Of a DNA stretch of 64,000 bases, positions 1-9,430 are shown piece after piece (position 1 is the stretch's first letter; every line of letters starts with the position of its first letter). The stretch spans positions 115,628 through 179,627 of the forward strand of contig NZ_LHZV01000063.1 of NCBI RefSeq assembly GCF_001581005.1, given 5' to 3'. The notes beneath the pieces are model-generated. The model did no database searches. It worked only from the letters and a program-made list of their open reading frames with translations, and was not told where the DNA came from. Origin of the DNA: Acetobacter orleanensis (GTDB lineage Bacteria > Pseudomonadota > Alphaproteobacteria > Acetobacterales > Acetobacteraceae). Position numbers and translations under genes: made by a program.

Positions 1-693
1 ACCCCGCAGACCGCCGCCATTATGCTGGAGCCCATTCAGGGGGAAAGCGGCATCAAAGTTGCAAGCCCGGACTATCTCAAGGCGGTCCGCGCGCTGTGTG
101 ATGAAACCGGCGTACTGCTCGCACTGGATGAAGTGCAGTGCGGCATGGGCCGGACCGGCAAGCTGTTCGCGCATGAATGGGCAGGCATTACGCCGGATGT
201 CATGTCCGCTGCCAAAGGTCTGGGTGGGGGCTTCCCCATCGGGGCTGTTCTGGCGACGGAAGCCGTCGCAAAAAACATGACGGCGGGCACACACGGCACA
301 ACCTTTGGTGGCAACCCGCTGGCCTGCACGGCTGGCAATGCAGTGCTGGATGTCCTGCTGGCCCCCGGCTTTCTGGAGCAGGTCCGTGCCCGCGCCGCCC
401 TGCTGGATAGGCTTCTGGATGATCTGGTGCAGAACGCCCCTGCCATTTTTGCGGAACGGCGCGGCCTTGGCCTGCTGATCGGCCTGCGCTGCGTGCTGCC
501 GGTTGGCACGGTGCAGGCGGCGGCGCAGGAGGCCGACCTGCTGTGCGTCACGGCGGGAGACAACGTGCTCCGTCTGGTCCCGCCTCTGACCATTTCCGAA
601 GACGAGTGCCGTGAAGCCGCGACACGCCTGAAAAAAGCGGTGCAGACCCTGACTGATACCCAGACCACGAAAACACTGGAGCCAAGCCTGTGA
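1..693 (+). CDS. argD: Acetylornithine aminotransferase, 3' part (partial at window edge)
   Basis: The reading frame is open from base 1, so this is the C-terminal ~230 residues of a gene that begins outside the window. It is a class-III PLP-dependent transaminase of arginine biosynthesis (N-acetylornithine / N-acetylglutamate semialdehyde). Visible motifs are the EPIQGE block, the [14 protein letters not shown] segment with the PLP-binding Asp, and the [14 protein letters not shown] segment carrying the PLP lysine, followed by [11 protein letters not shown]. The stop overlaps the GTG start of argF by 4 bases, so the two are translationally coupled. Assignment to ArgD rather than another class-III transaminase rests on motif similarity plus the argF neighbour. 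Confidence 0.93.
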   Translation, partial: TPQTAAIMLEPIQGESGIKVASPDYLKAVRALCDETGVLLALDEVQCGMGRTGKLFAHEWAGITPDVMSAAKGLGGGFPIGAVLATEAVAKNMTAGTHGTTFGGNPLACTAGNAVLDVLLAPGFLEQVRARAALLDRLLDDLVQNAPAIFAERRGLGLLIGLRCVLPVGTVQAAAQEADLLCVTAGDNVLRLVPPLTISEDECREAATRLKKAVQTLTDTQTTKTLEPSL

Positions 694-1688
694 GTGCCGC
701 CCTGTCTTCCCTCTCCACATCTTCCACACAGTCCGGGCCGCGCCACTTTCTCGACCTGAAAGATCTGGATGCCACCACGCTGCGCCAGATTCTGGATGTG
801 GCCGCCGGTATGAAACAGATGCAGAAGGGCCGCCGCTTTCCATTACACCCCCGCGTGCCGCTGGCTGGCCGTGCTCTGGGGATTATTCTCTCCAAACCGT
901 CCACCCGCACCCGTGTTTCGTTTGAAGTGGGCATCCGTCAGCTTGGGGGGGATGCTGTCATCCTCTCCCCGTCCGATATGCAGATTGGCCGAGGCGAAAC
1001 CATTACGGACACCGCCCGCGTTCTTTCGCGCTTTGTGGATGCACTCGTGCTGCGCACAGGCCGGACGGAAAACCTGCATGAACTGGCCCGCGCCGCTAGC
1101 GTGCCGGTTATCAACGGCCTGACGCCCTCTTCCCACCCGGTGCAGATTCTGGCGGATGTTTTGACCTATGAAGAGCATCGTGGCTCGGTCAAAGGGCGCA
1201 CCTTTGCGTGGACCGGGGATGGCAACAACGTGCTGGTGTCCCTGATTGAAGGCGCGGTGCGCTTCGGCTTTAAACTCCGCGCCGCAACGCCTGCGGACAT
1301 GGCCCCGCCGCAAGCCGTGCTGGACTGGGCCAGACAGGAAGGGGGCGATGTGGTGCTGACCACAGACCCCCGCGCCGCTGTTGAAGGTGCAGACTGTGTG
1401 GTGACGGATACATGGCTGAGCATGTCGGATTCGGAAGAAGAATCCGCCATGCGCCTTGCCAAACTCTCCCCCTATCGGGTGAATGCGGCCCTGATGGCTC
1501 TGGCCGCGCCGGATGCCCTCTTCATGCACTGCCTCCCTGCCCATATTGGGGAGGAAGTGACGGAAGACGTGTTTGAAGGGCGGCAGTCGGTCGTGTTTGA
1601 TGAAGCCGAAAACCGGCTACATGCCCAAAAAGGCCTGCTGGCTTGGACGATGGGCGGCGAGAACTGGACCTCTTTCGGGAAGGACTAA
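690..1688 (+). CDS. argF: Ornithine carbamoyltransferase
   Basis: Anabolic ornithine transcarbamylase of 332 residues, which makes citrulline from ornithine and carbamoyl phosphate in the cytoplasm. The carbamoyl-phosphate motif STRTR is at residues 71-75, HPVQ at 149-152, the DTWLSM ornithine-side motif at 240-245, and the HCLPA loop at 280-284. The start is a GTG inside the argD stop (GTGA overlap), the only start that gives normal family length. It is followed after a few bases by the 105-codon gene at 1693, so argD-argF-unknown-hslO looks like one transcription unit, an arrangement related to argD-argF-hslO in other alphaproteobacteria. Confidence 0.96.
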   Translation: MSAALSSLSTSSTQSGPRHFLDLKDLDATTLRQILDVAAGMKQMQKGRRFPLHPRVPLAGRALGIILSKPSTRTRVSFEVGIRQLGGDAVILSPSDMQIGRGETITDTARVLSRFVDALVLRTGRTENLHELARAASVPVINGLTPSSHPVQILADVLTYEEHRGSVKGRTFAWTGDGNNVLVSLIEGAVRFGFKLRAATPADMAPPQAVLDWARQEGGDVVLTTDPRAAVEGADCVVTDTWLSMSDSEEESAMRLAKLSPYRVNAALMALAAPDALFMHCLPAHIGEEVTEDVFEGRQSVVFDEAENRLHAQKGLLAWTMGGENWTSFGKD

Positions 1689-1692
1689 GCGG

Positions 1693-2010
1693 ATGAACGG
1701 CGCAGACACACCAGTAACCCCTACCAGCACGGAAGACACCCCCGCCACACCGGGTTGGGTGGAAGAGAGTCTGGACCGTATTCTGGCCAGCCTGCCGGTT
1801 ACGGCGGACAAGCTTGCTCCGTTCCGCGCCTCTTACCTTGACTGTCTGGCAGGCTGTGGCCGCACGACGGATCTCGATCAGGCCCATGATGCCTGCCGTC
1901 AGGGCTTCTTGCGCGCGGTAAAGGACGGGCTTGAACTGGATGCCAGCACGCTACGCACGCTGGAACAGCAGCTTGAACAACTGGAACTGTCCATTTCCTC
2001 GGATATCTGA
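1693..2010 (+). CDS. Small conserved-type protein of unknown function between argF and hslO
   Basis: 105 residues starting at the ATG 4 bases after the argF stop; an in-frame upstream ATG inside argF is ignored because it would overlap argF by about 115 bases. The N-terminus is Thr/Pro-rich and low complexity. The rest is predicted helical, with a Cys-containing middle (DCLAGC, then DAC) and a Leu/Glu-rich tail (LEQQLEQLELSISSDI) that could form a short coiled coil. No signal peptide or membrane segment is seen. I do not recognise the family. Close packing after argF suggests co-expression with arginine genes; function unknown. Confidence 0.72.
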   Translation: MNGADTPVTPTSTEDTPATPGWVEESLDRILASLPVTADKLAPFRASYLDCLAGCGRTTDLDQAHDACRQGFLRAVKDGLELDASTLRTLEQQLEQLELSISSDI

Positions 2011-2046
2011 GCATCCTTGGGCCTCTGGGCATCCTCGGGCCTCTGG
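2011..2046. repeat. 18-bp tandem duplication after the 105-codon gene
   Basis: Two adjacent copies of GCATCCTTGGGCCTCTGG, differing at one position (T/C), lie directly after the stop codon at 2008-2010. Confidence 0.85.
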
Positions 2047-2068
2047 GGCCACTGCATCAGTCAGCAAA

Positions 2069-2096
2069 GGCGCCCCCTGTTATTATGCGGGGCGTC
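2069..2096 (+). other. Inverted repeat upstream of hslO
   Basis: GGCGCCCC at 2069-2076 can pair with GGGGCGTC at 2089-2096 (8 bp including one G-U). No T-run follows, so this is at best a leaky attenuator or an RNA-stability hairpin. Confidence 0.35.
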
Positions 2097-2135
2097 TCCC
2101 CATATTCTCAGAACTGATCGCATTTAAGGTTTTTT

Positions 2136-3086
2136 ATGGAAACTCCTGCTTTTCTCGACCGTGACCGCCCCGATGTGCCGGATCTGGTTGTCCCCGGTGG
2201 TGTGACACCGTTCTACCTGCAAGGCCGTCCCGTGCGCGGGCGTCTGGTCCGCCTTGGTGTGCTGACCGACGTCCTGTTGACCCGCCACGACCACCCCGGC
2301 GTGGTCAACCGTCTGGCAGGCAAAGCGCTGGCTCTGGTGGCTGGTCTGGCGTCCGCCCTGAAGTTTCAGGGGGCGTTTTCGCTCCAGATCAAGGGCGATG
2401 GCCCCGTGACGATGCTGGTGGCGGACTGCACAGATACCGGTGCGCTGCGCTTTTACGCCCGCACGGACGATGACGCTCTGGATGCGCTGCTTGAAGAAAC
2501 CCCGAACCCGACCGACCGCGAACTGCTGGGCGATGGCTATATGGCCCTCACGGTGGATCAGGGCGCGGACATGGAGCGCCATCAGGGCATTGTAGACCTC
2601 GCGGGGGATGACCTTGCGACAATGGCTGTGCATTATTTCAACACGAGTGAGCAGCATGCTTGCTGGATTTACCTGTGCTGCACCATGACGGACGCAGGCT
2701 GGCGCGCGGGTAGCCTTGTGCTGGAACGCATTGCCGGTGAAGGTGGCACCGCTGTTGTGGGCGAGGAAAACGCCGACGCAAGCTGGGAAACTGCCACTAT
2801 TCTGGCTTCCACGCTTTCCACAAAGGAAGTGCTGGATGATACCCTGTCCTCCGCCACGCTCCTGCACCGCCTGTTCCATCAGGAAGACTTGCACGTCAGC
2901 CAGCCGCGCGCTCTGGCCTATGGCTGCCGCTGCTCCCGCGCGCGTCTGTCTGATGTCTTGCAGGGGTTTGACGCGGATGATCTGGACCATATGTGTCAGG
3001 ATGACGGGCAGATTGTGATGACATGCGAATTCTGCAATCACGACTTCCGCTTTCCGCGTAAGGATATTACGCCGCGCACCCCGTAA
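2136..3086 (+). CDS. hslO: Hsp33 redox-regulated holdase chaperone
   Basis: 316 residues, family-normal length. Hsp33 is a cytoplasmic holdase activated by oxidation plus unfolding. The C-terminal zinc switch is complete: CRC at residues 264-266 and CEFC at 297-300, matching the CxC...CxxC signature. The N-terminal half has the family's VRGRLVRLG and alpha/beta core features. It lies about 125 bases after the 105-codon gene, with a tandem repeat and a hairpin in the gap. Oxidative-stress relevance fits an organism of strongly aerobic, acid-producing lifestyle (inference). Confidence 0.95.
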   Translation: METPAFLDRDRPDVPDLVVPGGVTPFYLQGRPVRGRLVRLGVLTDVLLTRHDHPGVVNRLAGKALALVAGLASALKFQGAFSLQIKGDGPVTMLVADCTDTGALRFYARTDDDALDALLEETPNPTDRELLGDGYMALTVDQGADMERHQGIVDLAGDDLATMAVHYFNTSEQHACWIYLCCTMTDAGWRAGSLVLERIAGEGGTAVVGEENADASWETATILASTLSTKEVLDDTLSSATLLHRLFHQEDLHVSQPRALAYGCRCSRARLSDVLQGFDADDLDHMCQDDGQIVMTCEFCNHDFRFPRKDITPRTP

Positions 3087-3179
3087 AGGACGCGGCACAG
3101 ACCCGTTGACCGCATCTGTCCGGGCAGGCAGGATTCTGGCTGCCATATCCGGACTCCGCGCCTGAAGGACCGTGTTTCC

Positions 3180-4166
3180 ATGTCGCTGTTTTCTCGCCCG
3201 CTTCGCGCAACATGCTCTGTCGCTCTGCTCCTGCCAGCCTTTCTGGCAGGCTGCGCGGGCGATACGCAGCCGACACACTTCGCCCCCCTGCGCTATGATT
3301 ATCTGAGCGTGATGCACCTGAACGCTGGCACGCTGGATATTGAAGATAAGACGCTGCAAAACCCAGTTCCGGGGGACATTGGCCCCAACGCGCCGACCCC
3401 ACCCGCGCAGGCACTCCGCCAGATGGCGCAGGACCGGCTGGTGGCTGCAGGCTCATCCGGCACGGCAAAGTTCGTGATTGACCGCGCCTCCATCCTGCAT
3501 AACGCAGGCGGCGTGCTGGTCGGGCAGATGGCGGTGCATCTGGAACTGCTGAACAGCGGCGGCACACAGGCGGCACGAGCGGAAGCCCATGTGTCCGAAA
3601 CCATCCGGCCTGACCTGTCCAAAGGCGATGCGGACAGCCCGGCCAACCTGTACGAACTCACCAAAGACATGATGCAGCGCATGAATGTAGAGTTTGAATA
3701 TCAGGTGCGCAAAACCCTGAAAGACTGGATGGTGGATGCGGGCGGCACACCGGTTGGCTCGGCTATTCAGAGCCAGTCCCTTGATGCGCCGGGCGCAAAA
3801 ACCAGCGCAGCCCGTAAAGGAGCAGCGGCCGCGATTCCGGTAGCCGCGACTGGCCTGAGCAGCACTCCCGCCTTCACAACACCTGCTGTGACAACGCCAG
3901 AAATTACAACACCCACGGTCACAGTGCCGACCGTGACAACCCCGACGGTCTCCGTCCCGGACGCAACACCCTCCGCCACGGTGCCGGAAAATGCACCCGC
4001 CACGGATGGCACGGCGGATAGTGCGACACCAAACCGTGCGGCTCCCGCACAATCCTCTGAACCCGACCCGGTTTTTCCGGCAGGTGAAGATAATGAAAGC
4101 GCAGCCCCCGCAACGCCAAAAGTCCGCTCGCCCGAGCCCGGCGTTCTGAAACTGCCCAAACGGTAA
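3180..4166 (+). CDS. Lipoprotein with Thr/Pro-rich repetitive tail, unknown function
   Basis: 328 residues. A type-II signal peptide ends in the lipobox LAGC at residues 22-25, so Cys25 should be lipidated and the protein membrane-anchored in the periplasm. Residues ~30-190 form an ordinary folded-looking domain. Residues ~215-270 are a degenerate TTPxVT/TVPTVTTPTV repeat rich in Thr, Pro and Val, followed by an acidic/Ala-Pro stretch, typical of a wall- or envelope-spanning linker. I know no function for the family. Same strand as hslO (93-base gap) and hrpB (52-base gap), so it may be part of a longer transcript. Confidence 0.85.
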   Translation: MSLFSRPLRATCSVALLLPAFLAGCAGDTQPTHFAPLRYDYLSVMHLNAGTLDIEDKTLQNPVPGDIGPNAPTPPAQALRQMAQDRLVAAGSSGTAKFVIDRASILHNAGGVLVGQMAVHLELLNSGGTQAARAEAHVSETIRPDLSKGDADSPANLYELTKDMMQRMNVEFEYQVRKTLKDWMVDAGGTPVGSAIQSQSLDAPGAKTSAARKGAAAAIPVAATGLSSTPAFTTPAVTTPEITTPTVTVPTVTTPTVSVPDATPSATVPENAPATDGTADSATPNRAAPAQSSEPDPVFPAGEDNESAAPATPKVRSPEPGVLKLPKR

Positions 4167-4218
4167 AAAGACGCATCTCGGTCCACACCGCCATTCTCAC
4201 TCTTTTATACTGAACCAG

Positions 4219-6771
4219 ATGCCCGCTGCCTCACCGTTTGCCATTGCCGATGGCCTGCCCGTGCAGGACGTGCTGCCAGACCTCTGCGCCGCACTTGCCC
4301 GCACTCCCGTGGAGGGGCAGCCTGCATCCGCCATTCTGGTTGCTCCGCCGGGCGCGGGGAAAACCACAACGGTGCCCCCGGTTCTGGCGGCTGCTCCGTG
4401 GCGGGGAGAGGCGGACCGCATCATCATGCTGGAACCGCGCCGTCTGGCAGCCCGCGCCGCCGCCACGCGCATTGCGTCCCTGATGGGAGAAGAGCTGGGC
4501 GGGTTTGTCGGCTTCCGCACCCGGCTGGAGTCCGTGGTCTCGGAGCGCACACGCATCGAAGTGCTGACAGAAGGGCTGTTTCTGCGCCGCCTGCTGGGCG
4601 ACCCGATGCTAGAAAATGTCGCCTGCGTGATTATTGATGAAGTGCATGAGCGCTCTCTGGACGCGGACCTCGCGCTAGCCTTCTGTCTGGACCTGCAACG
4701 CACCCTGCGGCCAGACCTGCGGCTGGTTGCCATGTCCGCCACTGCGGAAACGGAACGGCTCGCAGCACTGATGAACGCCCCGGTGTTGACCAGCGAAGGG
4801 CGGATGTATCCCCTTACCGTGCAGCACGCCAAACGCGACATTCCGCACCTGCGTGACCTGCCCGCCGTAACCGCCGCCGGGGTGCGGCAGGCACTGGCGG
4901 AAACCGAAGGCGATATTCTGGTCTTCCTGCCCGGCACGGGGGAAATCCGCCGCACGGCGCAGCTTCTGGAAGACTGCCGCGCCACAGTTCTCCCCCTGCA
5001 TGGGGAACTCTCCCCGGCAGAGCAAGCGCTCGTGCTACGCCCCGGCCCACAGGGGCAACGGCGGGTTATTCTTTCCACCTCCATTGCGGAAACATCGCTA
5101 ACCGTGCCCGGTGTGCGCGTTGTGGTGGATTGCGGTTTCCGTCGCGCTCCGCGTTTTGATGCCGGAGCAGGTCTTTCCCGGCTGGAAACCCTGCGCATCT
5201 CCCGCGCCGCCGCCCGCCAGCGGGCCGGACGCGCTGGACGAGAAGCTCCCGGCACCGCCTTCTGCCTCTGGACCACCGCGACGGAACGCGGCCTGCCCCA
5301 GCATGACAGGCCGGAAATTCTGGAAGCAGACCTGTCTGATTTCGTTCTGGCTACAGCCTTATGGGCGGATACGGTCGGTCAGTCTGACACGCCTCTGCCC
5401 CTGCCAGACCAGCCTTCCGGTAGCGCGATCGCTGCGGCGCGGGAGTTGCTGATCATGCTCGGCGCACTGGATGAGGACGGCGTGATTACCCCCCATGGTC
5501 GCGACATGGCCGCCCTTGGCACACATCCGCGCCTTGCCGCGATGATGCTCGCCGCCCGCACAGCGGAGGAAGCCGCGATGGCGGCGGACCTCGCGGCCCT
5601 GCTGGAGGAACGTGACCCTCTCCGCCCCCGCGCGGCTGGACGCGGCGGGCCACCCCCCATCCCCCCTTCTGATATTTCCTTACGGCTGGATCTGATTGCC
5701 GGGGGGGATCATCCTGAAGCCGACCGAGGCGCTCTGGCCCGCATCCGTCAGGCCGCGTCCCGCTTCCGCCTCCGGCTTGGGCTACGTGCCCGCCAGCAGG
5801 TCGGGGGAGACCCTGCCGCCTTAATTGCCGCAGGCTTCCCGGACCGTATCGCGCTCTCCCGTGGGGAAGCTGGCACGTTCCGCCTCTCCAATGGCAGCAA
5901 TGCCCGCCTGCGCCGGGATGATGGGCTGGCGGAGAAAAAACTGCTCGCCGTGGCCGGGCTGCATTTACGCACCTCCGCGGAAATCCGCCTTGCCGCCCCG
6001 CTCGACCTCAATGCGCTGCCCCCCGCGCTGCTGGACCGCACGAAGGAGCAGGTAGAAACCTCTCTGGACCCGGTCTCTGGCAATATCCTCGCCCGCCGCC
6101 GCACGCGCATCGGCTGCCTTGTGTTGCGGGACCTGACAGAAAAGGTGCAGGCCGGTAATGCCGCCTCCCTGCTGCTGGCACAGGCCAAAGCCGCGCCAGA
6201 CACCACGCTGGACTGGCCGGATGCCGCCCGCCAGCTTCAGGCCCGCGTGGAACTGGCCCGCGCCCTGCCTGATGGCGTAGGCGTGGGTGAAGAGTGGCCG
6301 GATTTCACGACCCCGGCTCTGGCCGCGCGGATGGACGACTGGCTCGCCCCCTCCCTTGAAGGCCTAACCTCTCTGGCTGATCTGCGCGGGCTGGACTTAA
6401 CAACGCTGCTGAAAAACCATCTGGGCTACACGCTCAACGCGTGGCTGGATAAAAACCTGCCGACCGCCCTCTCCTTCCCCGGTGGCAAGGCCAGCGTGGA
6501 CTATACGCAACCTGTGCCTGTAGCCTCCGCCCGCGCGCAGGTTTTTTACGGCACGGAAGACACCCCGAAACTGGCAGGTGGCCGTGTGCCGCTACGCCTC
6601 GCCCTGCTCTCCCCCGCTGGCCGCCCGCAAGCCATTACGGCGGATTTGGCTGGCTTCTGGAAAGGCGGCTGGGCCGACATGCGGCGGGATATGCGGGGGC
6701 GCTACCCTCGGCATGAATGGCCGGAAAACCCGGCCCTCAACCCAGCAACGCCGCGCAAGCCCGCCCGATAA
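4219..6771 (+). CDS. hrpB: ATP-dependent helicase HrpB
   Basis: 850-residue DEAH-family superfamily-2 helicase. Walker A is APPGAGKTT (43-50 region), the DEVH box is at residues 140-143, motif III SATA at 173-176, and the helicase C domain includes the QRAGRAGR arginine-finger motif. After this come the HA2-like region and the HrpB-specific C-terminal domain ending near the FWKGGWADMRRDMRGRYPRHEWPENP signature region. HrpB proteins are common in proteobacteria, but their RNA substrate is not well defined. No strong Shine-Dalgarno precedes the ATG; the start is chosen from family length. Confidence 0.94.
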   Translation: MPAASPFAIADGLPVQDVLPDLCAALARTPVEGQPASAILVAPPGAGKTTTVPPVLAAAPWRGEADRIIMLEPRRLAARAAATRIASLMGEELGGFVGFRTRLESVVSERTRIEVLTEGLFLRRLLGDPMLENVACVIIDEVHERSLDADLALAFCLDLQRTLRPDLRLVAMSATAETERLAALMNAPVLTSEGRMYPLTVQHAKRDIPHLRDLPAVTAAGVRQALAETEGDILVFLPGTGEIRRTAQLLEDCRATVLPLHGELSPAEQALVLRPGPQGQRRVILSTSIAETSLTVPGVRVVVDCGFRRAPRFDAGAGLSRLETLRISRAAARQRAGRAGREAPGTAFCLWTTATERGLPQHDRPEILEADLSDFVLATALWADTVGQSDTPLPLPDQPSGSAIAAARELLIMLGALDEDGVITPHGRDMAALGTHPRLAAMMLAARTAEEAAMAADLAALLEERDPLRPRAAGRGGPPPIPPSDISLRLDLIAGGDHPEADRGALARIRQAASRFRLRLGLRARQQVGGDPAALIAAGFPDRIALSRGEAGTFRLSNGSNARLRRDDGLAEKKLLAVAGLHLRTSAEIRLAAPLDLNALPPALLDRTKEQVETSLDPVSGNILARRRTRIGCLVLRDLTEKVQAGNAASLLLAQAKAAPDTTLDWPDAARQLQARVELARALPDGVGVGEEWPDFTTPALAARMDDWLAPSLEGLTSLADLRGLDLTTLLKNHLGYTLNAWLDKNLPTALSFPGGKASVDYTQPVPVASARAQVFYGTEDTPKLAGGRVPLRLALLSPAGRPQAITADLAGFWKGGWADMRRDMRGRYPRHEWPENPALNPATPRKPAR

Positions 6772-6932
6772 GACTATATCTGGGCCGCCCTGCACATTAA
6801 GATTTTGTTACCCAAGCACCACACTTGCGTTGCAAACCCGCACCAGTGTGACCTGTTGGCGCATAGAATCATTGCGTAAAATTGAGAAACAGGGCCAAAA
6901 GTCGATATGACCGGAAAGCAGATCACCTACTC

Positions 6933-8036
6933 ATGAAGACATTGCTGCGGAGCCTACCTGTAATGGCCGCCATGAGTCTGTCCGGCCTTTCCACCGGGAC
7001 GAGCACTGCACTGGCGGACCCAGCCCCCACTTTTGCACCGCCTACGCCTCTGGTTGCTGCCCCCGGCCCAACCAGCTTTGCGCCACTGGTGCGTAAGGTT
7101 GTGCCTGCGGTGGTCAATATCGCCGTCACGCGGGATTCAGATTCCAGCACACGCAAAAAGCTACCCTCCGCCGTTAAAGGCACACCGCTGGAACGCCGTT
7201 TTCGGGAACGGATGCGCAAGCATGGGGATGAAGTGCTAGGCGCAGGCTCGGGCTTTATTCTTGACCCATCCGGCGTGATTGTCACCAACGGGCATGTGGT
7301 GGAAGACGCGGACAAAATTACCGTGGCTCTTGTCACCGGTAAGGAGTTTTCCGCCCGCCTGATCGGGATTGATGATCTGACGGATATTGCTGTCATCAAG
7401 ATCGACAGCCCCACCCCGCTTCCGTTTGTGGAATGGGGAGACAGCCGCCTTGTGCAGGTGGGGGACTGGATTATGGCCGCAGGCAACCCGTTTGGCCTTG
7501 GCTCATCCGTCACCGCAGGCATTGTTTCCGCCCGTGGGCGGGATATTGGCACCGGCCCATTTGATGATTTTCTGCAACTGGATGCCCCCATCAACCCGGG
7601 CAATTCCGGCGGCCCGACTTTTAATCTGGCCGGACAGGTCATTGCGCTGAATACCGCTATTGTCTCCCCCACGGGTGGGTCTGTCGGGCTGGGCTTTTCC
7701 ATTCCGTCTGAAATTGTCATCCCCGTTGTCAACGCGCTCCAACGGGACGGGCGGATTGACCGTGGCTGGCTGGGTGCCACGTTGGAAGACATTACCACCC
7801 GCAACGGCACCCGCGTGGCGGAAGTGGACCGCAACGGCCCCGCCGCACAAGGCGGCCTAAAGCGTGGCGATATTATTACCGCCATGAGCGGCGAGCATAT
7901 GGACACTGCCCGCACCATGATCCGCGCCGTAGCCGCCGCCCACCCCAACAGCACGGTGCAGATCAGCGTGCAGCGGCAAAGCCAGCCCATGACCCTGACT
8001 ATCCATGTTGGCCATCGCCCGGTTTCGGAAGACTGA
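6933..8036 (+). CDS. HtrA/Deg-family periplasmic serine protease with one PDZ domain
   Basis: 367 residues from the ATG at 6933. An in-frame ATG 51 bases upstream would put charged residues ahead of the signal peptide and is rejected. Signal peptide residues 1-28 (cleavage after TALA). The trypsin-like triad is visible: His121 (TNGH), Asp151 (LTDIAV), Ser225 (NPGNSGGP). A single PDZ domain follows at about 275-360, unlike DegP/DegQ, which have two, so the architecture is DegS-like but with a cleavable signal. The role is presumably envelope protein quality control. It is preceded by a 161-base gap after hrpB that probably holds its promoter. Confidence 0.93.
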   Translation: MKTLLRSLPVMAAMSLSGLSTGTSTALADPAPTFAPPTPLVAAPGPTSFAPLVRKVVPAVVNIAVTRDSDSSTRKKLPSAVKGTPLERRFRERMRKHGDEVLGAGSGFILDPSGVIVTNGHVVEDADKITVALVTGKEFSARLIGIDDLTDIAVIKIDSPTPLPFVEWGDSRLVQVGDWIMAAGNPFGLGSSVTAGIVSARGRDIGTGPFDDFLQLDAPINPGNSGGPTFNLAGQVIALNTAIVSPTGGSVGLGFSIPSEIVIPVVNALQRDGRIDRGWLGATLEDITTRNGTRVAEVDRNGPAAQGGLKRGDIITAMSGEHMDTARTMIRAVAAAHPNSTVQISVQRQSQPMTLTIHVGHRPVSED

Positions 8037-8061
8037 TCGGCTCACGCAGCCTGCCACGCTT

Positions 8062-8083
8062 CTGATTTCTATTTAAAAATCAG
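8062..8083 (+). terminator. Weak AT-rich hairpin after the htrA-like gene
   Basis: CTGATTT (8062-8068) pairs with AAATCAG (8077-8083). The stem is short and AT-rich and no T-run follows, so termination is doubtful. Confidence 0.3.
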
Positions 8084-8177
8084 ATAAGTTCTCAAAAACT
8101 CACCGTGATCCGACTTAAATTACGGTTTGATGAAACAAGACCAGAATGGTCCATTACTTACGGAAACCAAATAAATA

Positions 8178-8205
8178 TTGACCCCGCCTAGCGGCAGCGT
8201 AAAAT
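8178..8205 (+). promoter_or_regulatory. Candidate sigma-70 promoter of the 53-codon gene
   Basis: TTGACC (8178-8183), 16-bp spacer, TAAAAT (8200-8205). It lies about 100 bases upstream of the small gene at 8303. Confidence 0.55.
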
Positions 8206-8302
8206 ACGCCTCAAAAGGAACAAAGTTTCTGAATGATGCCGCCCCATACCGGGAGTTGGCTGACTTTCTTCCGATGTTGCGCGCTACCGAAAGGGCTTCA
8301 CC

Positions 8303-8464
8303 ATGCAAATGTACGGTTTTCTGACACTGCTGGGTCTGGACATGCTGTTTACCGGCCTCAAGCTGAACGACATGAACTTTCTGACCTTCTCTCTGGCCTT
8401 CGGCCTGCCGGTCGTGCTGATGGCCACCTACATTCTGGACAACATGCAGAAAGACGGCGTCTGA
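8303..8464 (+). CDS. 53-residue predicted membrane peptide, unknown
   Basis: A 53-codon frame, ATG to TGA. A good ribosome site, AAGGG, lies 7 bases upstream of the ATG; a promoter-like pair lies about 100 bases upstream and a strong terminator 30 bases downstream, so this is a self-contained transcription unit. The peptide is hydrophobic, with one or two membrane-spanning stretches (YGFLTLLGLDMLFTG and FLTFSLAFGLPVVLMATYI), an internal KLND turn and a charged end NMQKDGV. I do not recognise a family. Likely an inner-membrane small protein; function unknown. Confidence 0.7.
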   Translation: MQMYGFLTLLGLDMLFTGLKLNDMNFLTFSLAFGLPVVLMATYILDNMQKDGV

Positions 8465-8495
8465 TTTTTCAGCCCCGATTTATCTGACTGAAGTC

Positions 8496-8532
8496 AAAAA
8501 AAGCCGCCGTGGTTCTGCCCGGCGGCTTTTTT
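8496..8532 (+). terminator. Rho-independent terminator
   Basis: GCCGCC (8503-8508) pairs with GGCGGC (8521-8526). The stem is extended by an A-run before and followed by TTTTTT (8527-8532). It can also act on the minus strand, ending the aldo/keto reductase transcript. Confidence 0.88.
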
Positions 8533-8572
8533 GTGTCTGACGCCCTTTATGCCGCGCGTCAGACACACCGGA

Positions 8573-9430
8573 TCAGATCATATCCAGCGGCGTCTTGCGG
8601 GAAGGCGGCGGAAAGGCAGCGTCCAGCGCAGCAAGATCATCCTCAGTCAGCGTAATCTCCTGCGCGGCGATATTATCCTTGATATGCGCAAGAGAAGAGG
8701 CTTTAGGGATCGCCATGACATTGCTCATCCGAAGCACCCAAGCCAGCGCAATCTGTGCGGGGCTTGCTGGGCCATTACTGGTTGTATGGCGAGCCGCTAC
8801 GGCTTTAACAGCCGAGTTTTGCAACAATTCCCCACCCTGCCCAATGGGAGAATAAGCCATGGTCATCACATGCCGGAAGCGGTTGGTGTCCAGCAGGTCA
8901 TACTCCACGCCACGATGCTCCAAATTATAGAGGATCTGGTTGCTCGCGCACTCACAGGATCGGGTGTATTTCTCTAAATCCTGCATATCGTCCACATCAA
9001 AATTGGACACGCCCCAGTAGCGGATCAGCCCGTCCTCTTTCAGCTTGCGGAACGCCTCTATGGTTTCGGCCAACGGCACACTCCCGCGCCAGTGCAGTAG
9101 GTAGAGGTCGATCCGGTCCGTCGCCAACCGCCGGAGGGAAGAGCGACAGGCTTTGGCCACACCTTCTGCCGAGGCATTGGACGGCAGAACCTTGCTGACC
9201 AGAAAAATATCGTCCCGCACGTCCCGCATGGCTTCGCCCACCAGACTTTCCGACCGGCCCTGCCCATACATTTCCGCAGTATCCACCACCTTCAGGCCAG
9301 CCTCCACGCCATGGCGCAACGTGGCGACTTCATCCTTCCATGAGGCAGACGAATCTCCCATGTTCCAAGTGCCCATACCCAGCGCGGGCAGTTTGGTGCC
9401 ATCGGGTAGCGTGACTGTTTTCGCCATCAT
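8573..9430 (-). CDS. Aldo/keto reductase
   Basis: 285 residues from the ATG at 9430, chosen because AAGGA sits 7 bases upstream; the frame stays open further upstream but that extension is Cys/Arg-rich and non-family. Catalytic tetrad of the AKR fold: Asp50, Tyr55, Lys80, His113. A NADP-phosphate-binding signature (IPKAS) lies near the C-terminus. NAD(P)H-dependent carbonyl reduction; substrate unknown. The gene stands alone, between the small-membrane-peptide unit and divergent holC. Confidence 0.9.
   Translation of the reverse strand: MMAKTVTLPDGTKLPALGMGTWNMGDSSASWKDEVATLRHGVEAGLKVVDTAEMYGQGRSESLVGEAMRDVRDDIFLVSKVLPSNASAEGVAKACRSSLRRLATDRIDLYLLHWRGSVPLAETIEAFRKLKEDGLIRYWGVSNFDVDDMQDLEKYTRSCECASNQILYNLEHRGVEYDLLDTNRFRHVMTMAYSPIGQGGELLQNSAVKAVAARHTTSNGPASPAQIALAWVLRMSNVMAIPKASSLAHIKDNIAAQEITLTEDDLAALDAAFPPPSRKTPLDMI

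Noticed and set aside
1526..1542. [11 protein letters not shown] in ArgF, where many relatives have HCLPAHRGEEV
   Set aside because: Position after the catalytic HCLP is variable in the family; not evidence of lost function.
2124..3359. 411-codon minus-strand frame opposite hslO
   Set aside because: Antisense shadow of a confidently identified gene; no ribosome site, composition typical of non-coding strand.
4197..5276. 359-codon minus-strand frame opposite hrpB
   Set aside because: Arg/Ser-rich shadow of the helicase gene.
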